NCBI RefSeq assembly: GCF_001648155.1
Contig: NZ_CP015199.1
Coordinates: 434,001-498,000, forward strand
Source of the DNA: Chryseobacterium glaciei
GTDB lineage: Bacteria; Bacteroidota; Bacteroidia; Flavobacteriales; Weeksellaceae
DNA length: 64,000 bases
Direction of reading: 5' to 3'
Shown here: piece after piece, positions 53,027-61,174 of the stretch
Position numbering within the stretch: position 1 is the first letter of the stretch
Layout of the letters: each line of letters begins with the position of its first letter
Program-made: the position numbers and the translations under genes
The notes under the pieces: generated by a model
Database searches by the model: none
What the model was told of the DNA's origin: nothing
What the model saw: the letters and a program-made list of their open reading frames with translations, nothing else

Positions 53027-55408
53027 TTATTCAATGTTTTTCAAGAGAATCCAGCCTGTTTTTACAGTCAGTTGTTTGCTTGCAGGATCTTCAAAAGTAA
53101 CCTGATACCAATAAGATGAAGTTGGTAAACGTTTACCTTGGAAGAAACCGTCCCAATATGGTCTTATTTTTTCAGCTTTATATACTTCACGTCCGTAACG
53201 GTCGAATACACTTGCTTTGAAATCTTTATAGCTGCTTACTCCACGGAAATCGATTCTATCATTCAAATTATCTCCGTTTGGCGTAACAACGTTTTGCATT
53301 ACAAATGTGAAATATTCTAAAAATGTCTCACAACTTGTTTTCTTTACTCTTACTCTGATAGAAATTACTGAGTTTTTAGGAACATTAGTAAACATATTAG
53401 AATCCTGCCAAGTGATTCCGTTATCCACAGAATATTCCATCTGACCATTTGTAGCGGTTGCTGTAATGATCATTGTTCCGTTATCATTGTAATTAATATT
53501 TTTGATCTCAGGAACTGTAGCCTGAATTACTTCTGCAGTAAATATTTTAGTACAAACACCATTCGTGATCGTCACAGTATAAATACCAGGCGCACCTACT
53601 GAAATTGTCTGTGTAGTTGCAGCGTTACTCCAAATATAACTGTAATTAGGACCTGCTCCTGCGTCTAGCGTAATTTTATCGCCTATACAGATAATCCCTC
53701 CTTTAACATTTGATGTAATGGCAGGTACTACCTCTACTGTTATGGTAGCAGGCTGTAAAGATTTACATCCCTGTGCTCCTATTGCATATACTGTGTATGT
53801 TGTAGTCTGGCTTGGGCTCACTGTTTGTGTACCCGCTGTACCTGAAATACTGTTCCATTGGTAAGTTACACCTCCTGAAGCTGTTAAAGTTACAGATTCT
53901 CCATTACAGATTTTAACCCTAGAAGCACCAAGTACAGCTATCGGGGTAGCTTCTTTTCTTAAAGTCAATGTAACCGTTTTACTACAAAATGCTCCATTGG
54001 AAACAACGACATATAAAACCTGTCCATCTGTTCCGTTATAAGTCGCTAAACTAGCAGCAGGAATAAAAGTATTATCTTGAGCCTGCGCCCCTGCCTGAGT
54101 TGGATAAAAACGAAATATAGCACCTGTAGTTGTACTTATTGATGGTTTAGCAGTATTTAAATCAAATGTACTATTTGTAGGAGTTGTACAAAGTTTCAAT
54201 GTGGCATTTTGTGCCACTGGAGTTGTACCTCCAACGATAGTTATCTTTGCTTCAGCCGGACACGTATTTCCCGGAACACTAACTTTAATAGTATAAATAC
54301 CTGGTGCAGTTGCAACATACGTTGAAGTTGTTGCTCCCGGTATTGCTACTGTTGTTGTACCATTATTGAAATACCATTGGTAAGTAGCTCCCGTAATACC
54401 TGAAACCTGAGCCACTAGAGTCTGAGGAGCGTTATCACACACATTTAAAGACGCAGGTAATACAGCTCCGGTATTGTCAACAAGTTTAATACCTATATCA
54501 AAAGATCCACCTTCAATAAATACAGCAGAATCGTAACTAGAATCTCTATAATCTGACAAGACCATTTTAAAATGGTAAGCAACTCCTGGAGTAACAGTTG
54601 CTATTGCCGTCAAAGGAACTGTTCTACCATTATAATTAGTTACCACTTTAGGTGACGAGTTATAACCCGCAAAATACATTTCATTAATAGCAGGACAGCC
54701 AAAAGGAGGTGTTCCAGGTATTAAAGGATGTATATTGGTCATACTTACAGGACCAGCTGTTCCCGGCAAAACAGCTACATTTACATAGGGACCACCTGAA
54801 ACAGGTTTGATCAATAAAGCAAATGCATCTGAATATTGGCATGGAAAAGTACCTGTATATTCTTCAGAAGCAAAAAGATAGTTAAACTTTACCTGATTAG
54901 AGTTGGGTACAAAATCAAACTCCAGCATGACATTATCATTATAATTATCAGTAGGGTTGGTAATAGGAACTGCCGCTACCAAATCAGGATCGTTCATTCC
55001 TGCGCCGATTACAGACGTACTAGGAGTTTGTGCTACATTTCCTGCCTCTCTGGCACGACCTGTAGTTAAAACAATTCCGTCTTTAAAAGGGAAATTTGTA
55101 GTTCCTCTATGGAAATATCCCCAGAATCTATCATTATTAGTTACTGGATGGTTAGGAGCTACTGTTACATTTGATACGTTTGGTACTGAACACGTTGATC
55201 CGCCATTAATTAGAATATCCTTCACAAGTTGCTCTGCACTATATGTAGAAGGTGCATAACCCGTTGCGTTTACATCTATAAAAACTCCGGCTTTTTTGTT
55301 TGCCGATGTTATTATAGGTTTAGGTGCTTTCCTCTGAGAAAATACAGAAGTGGAAACTAATAACAATACCAATAAGAAAAAGTAGTTTTTCAGTCTATAA
55401 TTTAACAT
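53027..55408 (-). CDS. Choice-of-anchor L protein with type B T9SS sorting domain (paralogue 3)
   Basis: 793 residues with a signal peptide (ending SVFSQ). It has the anchor-L domain (about 38-310: KKAGVFIDVNATGY, RFWGYFHRGTTNFPFKDGIVLTTG, EFDFVPNSNQVKFNY), then Ig-like modules with VQ/AQNATLKLCTTP and LTASGGVTYQWN, and ends with the type B sorting domain (VVTPNGDNLNDRIDF to TGWILLKNIE). It shares overall order and length with paralogue 1. All three genes lie on one strand, each followed by its own terminator hairpin, so they can be expressed separately. Confidence 0.92.
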   Translation of the reverse strand: MLNYRLKNYFFLLVLLLVSTSVFSQRKAPKPIITSANKKAGVFIDVNATGYAPSTYSAEQLVKDILINGGSTCSVPNVSNVTVAPNHPVTNNDRFWGYFHRGTTNFPFKDGIVLTTGRAREAGNVAQTPSTSVIGAGMNDPDLVAAVPITNPTDNYNDNVMLEFDFVPNSNQVKFNYLFASEEYTGTFPCQYSDAFALLIKPVSGGPYVNVAVLPGTAGPVSMTNIHPLIPGTPPFGCPAINEMYFAGYNSSPKVVTNYNGRTVPLTAIATVTPGVAYHFKMVLSDYRDSSYDSAVFIEGGSFDIGIKLVDNTGAVLPASLNVCDNAPQTLVAQVSGITGATYQWYFNNGTTTVAIPGATTSTYVATAPGIYTIKVSVPGNTCPAEAKITIVGGTTPVAQNATLKLCTTPTNSTFDLNTAKPSISTTTGAIFRFYPTQAGAQAQDNTFIPAASLATYNGTDGQVLYVVVSNGAFCSKTVTLTLRKEATPIAVLGASRVKICNGESVTLTASGGVTYQWNSISGTAGTQTVSPSQTTTYTVYAIGAQGCKSLQPATITVEVVPAITSNVKGGIICIGDKITLDAGAGPNYSYIWSNAATTQTISVGAPGIYTVTITNGVCTKIFTAEVIQATVPEIKNINYNDNGTMIITATATNGQMEYSVDNGITWQDSNMFTNVPKNSVISIRVRVKKTSCETFLEYFTFVMQNVVTPNGDNLNDRIDFRGVSSYKDFKASVFDRYGREVYKAEKIRPYWDGFFQGKRLPTSSYWYQVTFEDPASKQLTVKTGWILLKNIE

Positions 55409-55534
55409 TTTGTTGTTGTTTGTTCAAAAATACTATTTTTTTTGATTAAATCCCCATCTGGGTTGAATTATTAACAATAATAATTAAATTAATGTTAAAT
55501 ATTAATTCTGATTTAAATTTTATTATAAACAACA

Positions 55535-55568
55535 AAAAAATGACCAATAAATTATTAGTCATTTTTTT
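55535..55568 (-). terminator. Terminator after the DUF1003-like coiled-coil gene
   Basis: AAAAAATGAC and AATAA pair with TTATT and GTCATTTTTT with one bulge. Confidence 0.75.
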
Positions 55569-55607
55569 TAAATTCCGTTAAAAAAATTCTTTCAATTTTC
55601 AAAAAAA

Positions 55608-56147
55608 TCAATCTTTTTTAAGCTGATCGATCATATTCTGAAGCTCTGAAATCTGATCCTTCAAAGATTTTATTTCATTTTTATTAGAAGTTACGTGGCT
55701 TTTAAGCATAACATTTTTAGCACGTTCGTTGTGATCTTCATCTTCTTCATCTTCATTGATTTCCTCGATGTCTTCCTGAATGTCTTCAATATCTTCATTA
55801 ATTTCTTCGATGTCCTCGCTGATCTCTTCAATATCTTCACTAATTTCTTCAATATCTTCCTGAATATCTTCAATATCTTCCTGAATATCTCCAATTTTTT
55901 CGTGACTTTTATTCACCGACATCTGGATAAAAATTGCCAGATAAATTGCCTCAAGAGAAACTACCGTTGTAAGAATGAGAAGCATTTTATCAAATTCAAC
56001 GATTTTCAGGGCAGGAAGAAGAAACGAAGTAATAAAAAATAAGGTGTGGACGATAAGTGAAGGTATAGAACCTATCCACCAAGTAATCCCGTTTGCAATT
56101 TTTTCTAAAACTTCTATTTTTTCTTTTTTTTCATTTTGTGTTTTCAT
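55608..56147 (-). CDS. DUF1003-like membrane protein with seven-heptad acidic coiled coil
   Basis: 179 residues. Two membrane segments (about 23-48 and 54-76) include TVVSLEAIYLAIFIQMSVNK, which matches the DUF1003 pattern. Residues 86-134 are seven heptads of the form (E/G)(D/E)I(Q/S/N)ED(I/E), such as EDIQEDI and EEISEDI, a strongly acidic coiled coil with Ile at fixed spacing. A Lys-rich second coiled stretch (about 150-179) ends the protein. The function is unknown; it should oligomerise in the inner membrane with its coil in the cytoplasm. It lies 9 nt after the TIGR02757 gene and is probably the last gene of the rnz-TIGR02757 transcript. Confidence 0.8.
   Translation of the reverse strand: MKTQNEKKEKIEVLEKIANGITWWIGSIPSLIVHTLFFITSFLLPALKIVEFDKMLLILTTVVSLEAIYLAIFIQMSVNKSHEKIGDIQEDIEDIQEDIEEISEDIEEISEDIEEINEDIEDIQEDIEEINEDEEDEDHNERAKNVMLKSHVTSNKNEIKSLKDQISELQNMIDQLKKD
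55746..55892 (-). repeat. Seven 21-bp coding repeats (coiled-coil heptads)
   Basis: In-frame tandem 21-bp units encode the seven acidic heptads above. On the other strand the same repeats yield a spurious Phe/Asn-rich open frame. Confidence 0.9.
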
Positions 56148-56156
56148 CTTTATATT

Positions 56157-56933
56157 TTATAATAATTCTTTTGTTACGCCTAATCCAAATAATGCAAAAT
56201 CATATTTTGCAGGATCTTTTTCATCAAACTTTCTAATTACTAGATCAAGTTCTTCTACCGTTTTCCAATCGTTCTGAGTTCTGAAAATTAATCCTAATTT
56301 TCTGGAAATATTTCCAGTATGAACATCCAATGGAATCGACAGATATTTTTGATCGATATTCTCCCAAATACCAAAATCTACGCCACGTTTATCCTGACGA
56401 ACCATCCAACGCAAAAACATAATGATTCTTTTCGTAGAAGAATTTTTATAGGGTGAACTTACATGTTTGTGCGTTCTGTGTTTCTCAATTCCAAGAAATT
56501 GTGTTCTGAATCTTTCGATGGAATGAGAAAAATTAGTTTCAGAATCTTTAATTAAAAATAAATCCTCCAAACTCTTATTTTCAGTATAAATTCTATTGAA
56601 TTGTTTGATGAAATAAGTAAAATCCTGCCCATTAAAAGTTCTGTGAATACTTTTTTCCTGAATTGATTCTAAATCCTTTTCAGAATAATTCATCACAAAA
56701 TCATAAGGCGAATTCCCCATGATCGCCAGCATTTTTTCAGCTGATTTAATGATCGCCTTTCTGTTTCCCCAGGAAATTGTTGCCGATAAAAACCCGGCAA
56801 TTTCAACATCCTGTTTCAAAGCAAAACGATGCGGAATCTGTATCGGATCATTTTCAATAAAGTCTGGAGTATTGTATTGGTCGGCTTTTTCGTCTAAAAA
56901 GTTTTTTAGTTCTTCAAAATTTAACATTTCCAT
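56157..56933 (-). CDS. TIGR02757 family protein
   Basis: 258 residues with no signal or membrane segment. It matches the TIGR02757/DUF2400 family, whose members have no established function but carry conserved Trp, Arg and Asp residues (IPHRFALKQDVEIAGFLSATISWGNRKAI, then RIIMFLRWMVRQDKRGVDFGIW, split here). It lies one base after the rnz stop codon, so the pair should be translationally linked. An RNA- or nucleic-acid-related role is a guess from this pairing. Confidence 0.88.
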   Translation of the reverse strand: MEMLNFEELKNFLDEKADQYNTPDFIENDPIQIPHRFALKQDVEIAGFLSATISWGNRKAIIKSAEKMLAIMGNSPYDFVMNYSEKDLESIQEKSIHRTFNGQDFTYFIKQFNRIYTENKSLEDLFLIKDSETNFSHSIERFRTQFLGIEKHRTHKHVSSPYKNSSTKRIIMFLRWMVRQDKRGVDFGIWENIDQKYLSIPLDVHTGNISRKLGLIFRTQNDWKTVEELDLVIRKFDEKDPAKYDFALFGLGVTKELL

Positions 56934-56934
56934 T

Positions 56935-57849
56935 TTAAATTTTTACACTTTCCAAAGCTTTTGGTAAAAATGAATTGGTAAAAATGGTTCTCGCTTCATC
57001 TGTGAAAACCGTTAAATCTCCATATCTGTTAGAAAAATGTCCTAAAATAAGCTTCCCAACTTCTGCTTTCTGGGCAATTGTCGCTGCTTCCAAAGCGGTT
57101 GAATGTCCCGTATAATCGGCCATTTCTTTTAAATCATGCAAAAATGTAGATTCATGATACAGAACCGTCACATTTTTAATGATCGGAATTACACTTTCAA
57201 GATATTTCGTATCGCTGCAGAAAGCGTAAGAAACACAAGGAGAAGGATCAAGTGTTAACACTTCATTTTTAAGAACATAACCATCACTCAACACAAAATC
57301 TTTTCCGGCTTTTATGTTATGGTAATCACATGTTTCTATTTCGTCATATTTTGCAATTTCCTTCATATTCAGATGTCTGTCTTTCGGTTTTTCTTTAAAA
57401 AGATAACCGTTACAGTAAATTCTGTGATCTAAAGGAATTGTATAAACCTCTACCCTAGCGTCTTCGTAGATCTTTTCCGAATAGTTTTTGTCCAATTCAT
57501 GATAAACCACTTCAAATCCACGATGTGTTTCCGTAATAGTGAAAATTGTATCAAGCATTTTTTTAATCCCTTTCGGGCCATAAACATGCAAAGGAGTATC
57601 TCGTCCCAACAATCTGAAAGATGCGATCAATCCCGGAAGACCAAAACAATGATCCCCGTGAAGATGCGAAATAAAAATATGATTGATCTTTGAAAATTTC
57701 GCTTTTGCTTTTCTCAGCTGTACCTGCGTACCTTCGCCACAATCTATCAGAAAACATCTTTCTTCCATTTCTAAAAGCTGAGATGTTGGTGAAGTATTCA
57801 CTGTGGGAATTGCTGAATTAAAGCCTAATATCGTTAAATAAGTACTCAA
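56935..57849 (-). CDS. rnz: Ribonuclease Z
   Basis: 304 residues, the short form of the tRNA 3'-end endonuclease. The metallo-beta-lactamase zinc motif HLHGDH is at 62-67, with other ligands in DHRIYC-like and CSDTKY (about 209) segments and the late LGHFSNRYGD near 272. It cuts tRNA precursors 3' of the discriminator base. The start is TTG: the upstream in-frame stop is three codons away with no ATG, and the next Met would remove the first strand of the fold. Confidence 0.95.
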   Translation of the reverse strand: MSTYLTILGFNSAIPTVNTSPTSQLLEMEERCFLIDCGEGTQVQLRKAKAKFSKINHIFISHLHGDHCFGLPGLIASFRLLGRDTPLHVYGPKGIKKMLDTIFTITETHRGFEVVYHELDKNYSEKIYEDARVEVYTIPLDHRIYCNGYLFKEKPKDRHLNMKEIAKYDEIETCDYHNIKAGKDFVLSDGYVLKNEVLTLDPSPCVSYAFCSDTKYLESVIPIIKNVTVLYHESTFLHDLKEMADYTGHSTALEAATIAQKAEVGKLILGHFSNRYGDLTVFTDEARTIFTNSFLPKALESVKI

Positions 57850-58142
57850 AACAATAGTTTATTATGCCGACAAATGTACGACAGAAAATCTAATTTTTCT
57901 TTTGTCTTGAAACAAAAGAAACAAAAATTCAAGACTTGGAAATTCCGGCTAAAAATAACTTCTGTTCACTAAAAATTCTAAAACTTGCGCGAATTCAAAA
58001 TTTGTTTATCGATTACAAGTCGGTCTCGCGCTTCAAACAGTAGTATTTTCTTTACGCTCACAGAATTTATTTTCTTAACGCCTACATTTCCTATGTCGAT
58101 TATTAAACACAAATTAACTGTAAAATCTTTTTTGGCAAAAAA
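57850..58142. other. Non-coding gap with a short palindrome
   Basis: No gene is seen. A palindrome TTCTTTTGT (57897-57905) against ACAAAAGAA (57912-57920) lies near the rnz side, followed by AT-rich and GCG-containing sequence that may be a further decayed repeat. Confidence 0.55.
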
Positions 58143-58730
58143 TTAATCCTTTACTTTTAAAAAATCCAAGAATAAATCAAGCGCCTGTTTACGGTGGCTG
58201 ATCTTGTTTTTATCTTCCGGATTCATTTCTGCGAAAGTTCTGTCGTAACCTTGAGGAACGAAGATTGGATCATACCCAAAACCTTTGAAACCTTTATTTT
58301 CTGTCAATAAATTTCCGTGCGCTCGACCGTCGAAATATTTTGCACCATTTTCATCATAATAACATAAAACTGTGATGAAATAAGCTTTTCTGTTTTCAAC
58401 ACCTTCCATTTCGCTCAACACTTTTTCGATATTTTTAGCAAAATCATGATCTCCAGCGTAACGAGCTGAGAAAATTCCCGGTCTACCGTCTAAAGATTCT
58501 ACCACTAAACCGCTGTCGTCTCCTAAACTTGGAATTCCTGTTTTTTCGAAGCAATATTTAGCTTTAATTAGAGCATTGGCGTTGAAAGAATCTCCGTCTT
58601 CTAAAATTTCCTCGTGAATATTATAATCAGTCAGACTTTTAACGATAAACTCATTTCCTAAGATCTGCTGAATTTCTTCTTTTTTATGTTCGTTGTGGGT
58701 TGCTACCAATAATTCCATATTCAATTTCAT
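58143..58730 (-). CDS. rdgB: RdgB/HAM1-type non-canonical purine NTP pyrophosphatase
   Basis: 195 residues, or 191 if translation starts at the second Met. Landmarks are LLVATHNEHKKEEIQQIL at the start, SLGDDSGLVVESLDGRPGIFSARYAG, FGYDPIFVPQGYDRTFAEM and a final SHRKQALDLF. The enzyme removes ITP, XTP and dITP to protect DNA and RNA. It is a single gene, about 290 nt from rnz. Confidence 0.95.
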   Translation of the reverse strand: MKLNMELLVATHNEHKKEEIQQILGNEFIVKSLTDYNIHEEILEDGDSFNANALIKAKYCFEKTGIPSLGDDSGLVVESLDGRPGIFSARYAGDHDFAKNIEKVLSEMEGVENRKAYFITVLCYYDENGAKYFDGRAHGNLLTENKGFKGFGYDPIFVPQGYDRTFAEMNPEDKNKISHRKQALDLFLDFLKVKD

Positions 58731-58751
58731 TTTTTATTCTATTTTTTTGTT

Positions 58752-58838
58752 TAAACACGAAAGGCACGAATAATTTTCACGAATAACACGAATCTCATTT
58801 GTGAAATTTGTGCTTAAAAATTAGTGTTATTTGTGTTT
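58752..58838. repeat. Imperfect intergenic inverted repeat rich in CACGAA
   Basis: TAAACACGAAAGGCACGAAT and later CACGAAT units oppose TTTGTGCTTAAAAATTAGTG and TTTGTGTTTA. Pairing is imperfect over about 40 nt per arm. The arrangement resembles the repeat at 61018-61104. Confidence 0.6.
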
Positions 58839-58842
58839 AGAT

Positions 58843-59673
58843 TTAAATTTCAGAGTAATGTACTTTATATTTCTTCATAAATAAATAGTAGAATAAAGAA
58901 AAAAGTACAATTCCGATGGCTAATATGATCCATTCAGAAACTTTAAAAGCTTCTGCAAAACTTTCGTTTTTAGTATAAGTTATTAATAATGATGAGCATA
59001 AATTATTAAAACCATGCAACAACATTGGCAACAGTAAAGATTTAGTTTTATAATAAACCAAACCAAGTACACATCCCAATAAAATGGCACCTACAAACTG
59101 CCAAGGATTTGCATGAACCACTCCAAAAATAATGGAAGAAAACAAAATGGCTTTCCAAGGTTCTACTCCTTTATTCATCAATCCTTTCTGAATAATTCCA
59201 CGGAAAATAATTTCCTCGAAGATTGGAGCCATAATAACAGCTGTGATAATCATTACAACAGGATCATCCGTTAATTGATTCATTAAATCAGAGAAAAATT
59301 CATAATATTTCCCGAAGAAAGGTCCCGTTGTCGGAATTTGAGCTGCGATAAATTCTGCGATAAACATCATCCCTATCATTAATGGAAAAATTAATAAATA
59401 GGTATAAAAATTGGTGGGTGAAAAGTTGAAATTAAGTTTCTTTTTCGTTGTTGGTCTTACAATGAAAAAATCAAAAAAAGCAATCGCCGTCAAGAATCCA
59501 ATCGCATTGGAAGCCATAAAGAACCAATCTTTATACTGCAGATTTTCTTTAAAAGTAAACATCCAGAAAACATTGAAAAAGGAAATCAACATTGTTCCGA
59601 CGAACAATCCGCCCAATAAAACAACTCCTCCGAACCATGTGAACGTAAACTTTGGATATTTGCTGTTTTCCAT
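58843..59673 (-). CDS. CPBP-family intramembrane protease
   Basis: 276 residues with about seven membrane spans. The abortive-infection/CAAX protease motifs are present: EEIIFRGII near 149, FGVVHANPW near 184 and LHGFNN near 220, giving the Glu-Glu, His and His/Asn that form the active site. Relatives process bacteriocins or CAAX-like proteins; the substrate is unknown. It is divergent from the MFS gene. Confidence 0.9.
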   Translation of the reverse strand: MENSKYPKFTFTWFGGVVLLGGLFVGTMLISFFNVFWMFTFKENLQYKDWFFMASNAIGFLTAIAFFDFFIVRPTTKKKLNFNFSPTNFYTYLLIFPLMIGMMFIAEFIAAQIPTTGPFFGKYYEFFSDLMNQLTDDPVVMIITAVIMAPIFEEIIFRGIIQKGLMNKGVEPWKAILFSSIIFGVVHANPWQFVGAILLGCVLGLVYYKTKSLLLPMLLHGFNNLCSSLLITYTKNESFAEAFKVSEWIILAIGIVLFSLFYYLFMKKYKVHYSEI

Positions 59674-59805
59674 GTTTTTTATCTAAAAATTTTGTAAAAA
59701 CAAAGATAACTGATTTTATGGAATGGTAAATGTTTATTGAGATTTTGAATGATAAATATTACCTTTTTAATAGTCCGATTATTCTGATAAGCTATTTTTA
59801 TGAAG

Positions 59806-59813
59806 TAACTTTG
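59806..59813 (+). promoter_or_regulatory. -7 box TAACTTTG, MFS gene
   Basis: TAACTTTG lies 19 nt upstream of the MFS ATG. No convincing -33 TTTG is seen. Confidence 0.5.
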
Positions 59814-59832
59814 CACCTTAATTTTTTTCAAC

Positions 59833-61014
59833 ATGGATAGTTTAGTAAATCGGTCAGAGAATGTTAATTTATCCTTGATTAGCTATGTATCTTTTACTTT
59901 CGTAGGATATTTTATCATAGGATTATCTCTGTCTGTTCTTCCGATTTTTATTAGTAAAAGTTTAGGGTTTAGCCTGGTCGTTGCCGGATTGGTCATCAGT
60001 TTACAATATGTTTCTACATTTTTTCTGAGGGCATATTCCGGAAAAATCATTGATGGAAAAGGTCCAAAACCTGCTGTATTATTCAGTATGTTGAGTTTTT
60101 CATTGACTGGGATATTTTTAATTATCGCTTATTATTTTAGAGTTTCACCATTTATCAGTCTTACATTTTTGATCATTACCCGTTTGCTTACAGGCTGTGC
60201 GGAAGGAATGATTGGAGCAAGTCCCATCAACTGGGCAATCATAGCTCTTGGTGAAAAACATACTGCAAAAATTATTTCGTACAACGGTGTTGCCTGTTAT
60301 GGAGCCTTAGCAATTGGAGCTTCTTTGGGAATTATCATTGAACATAAATTCAGTCTTTATGGGATCGGAATTCTTTCTATTCTATTAGGAATTGTAGGAT
60401 TTTTCTTCGCTAAAACCAAAGAAAATAAGAAAAACACCAATCATCAGGATTCACAATCTTTCTGGAAAGTATTGGGGAAAGTAGCGCCTTTCGGGATTTG
60501 TCTTGCTTTAGGAGGACTAGGATTCGCGAGCATTTCAACTTTTATTACCTTATATTACAATTATTTTCACTGGAATAATGGAGCTTTATGTCTCAGTGTT
60601 TTTGGCGGACTGTTCGTTGCCGGAAGATTAGTTTTCAGCAATGTTATCAATAATTATGGCGGAATAAAAGTAGCTATCGCCTGTCTTTTAGTAGAAACCA
60701 TCGGGCTTTTAATCATTGCTTTTGCTACGACTTCACAAATGGCGCTTGTGGGAGCTGGTGTTACAGGTTTAGGATTTTCATTAATTTTTCCTGCGCTCGG
60801 TGTTGTTGCTATTAAAAGTGTTTCGCCTTCAAGTCAGGGTTCTGCATTGGCTGGTTACGGACTTTTTATTGATCTTTCCCTTGGTGTGGCAGGGCCTTTA
60901 ATTGGTGCTGTCGCCGATCTTTGTGGTATGAAATATATTTTTCCTTTCAGTGCTGCCATGGTTTTTGTGGGGCTGGGATTGGCTTTTGTTCTTAAGAAAA
61001 AGTCAAGTTTATAA
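59833..61014 (+). CDS. MFS transporter
   Basis: 393 residues with twelve predicted membrane spans in two halves of six. The loop between spans 2 and 3 (FLRAYSGKIIDGKGPKPAVL) has the MFS A-motif character G-K-x-x-D-x-x-G. The C-terminal half has LVGAGVTGLGFSLIFPALGVV. It fits a drug- or sugar-exporter type, but the substrate cannot be read. It lies upstream of prfC, with an intergenic inverted repeat between them. Confidence 0.88.
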   Translation: MDSLVNRSENVNLSLISYVSFTFVGYFIIGLSLSVLPIFISKSLGFSLVVAGLVISLQYVSTFFLRAYSGKIIDGKGPKPAVLFSMLSFSLTGIFLIIAYYFRVSPFISLTFLIITRLLTGCAEGMIGASPINWAIIALGEKHTAKIISYNGVACYGALAIGASLGIIIEHKFSLYGIGILSILLGIVGFFFAKTKENKKNTNHQDSQSFWKVLGKVAPFGICLALGGLGFASISTFITLYYNYFHWNNGALCLSVFGGLFVAGRLVFSNVINNYGGIKVAIACLLVETIGLLIIAFATTSQMALVGAGVTGLGFSLIFPALGVVAIKSVSPSSQGSALAGYGLFIDLSLGVAGPLIGAVADLCGMKYIFPFSAAMVFVGLGLAFVLKKKSSL

Positions 61015-61017
61015 AAT

Positions 61018-61104
61018 GAAACACTAATTACACAAATGTTTTCACAAATTATCACAAATTTAATTGTGCTTATTTGTGCGAATAATTAGTGTTATTTGTG
61101 TTTA
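61018..61104. repeat. Imperfect intergenic inverted repeat rich in ACAAATT
   Basis: ACACTAAT (61021-61028) is complementary to ATTAGTGT (61085-61092), with ACACAAAT and ATTTGTGT pairing outside and inside it. It lies between the MFS and prfC genes. Confidence 0.6.
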
Positions 61105-61174
61105 AATAAATGTTTTAAAATCAAATTTTCAGGATTCGACAAAATTCACGATTTTTGCAACTTCAAAATACGAT

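Noticed and set aside
46816..55408. Tandem anchor-L genes as a phage or contractile tail cluster
   Set aside because: No structural phage protein, integrase or lysis gene is present, and all three have signal peptides and T9SS sorting domains.
55695..56042. Phe/Asn-rich open frame opposite the coiled-coil gene
   Set aside because: It is the complement of the 21-bp heptad repeats and has no features of its own.
5054..61104. Palindromes and inverted repeats as CRISPR arrays
   Set aside because: There are no regularly spaced direct repeats with unique spacers and no cas genes.
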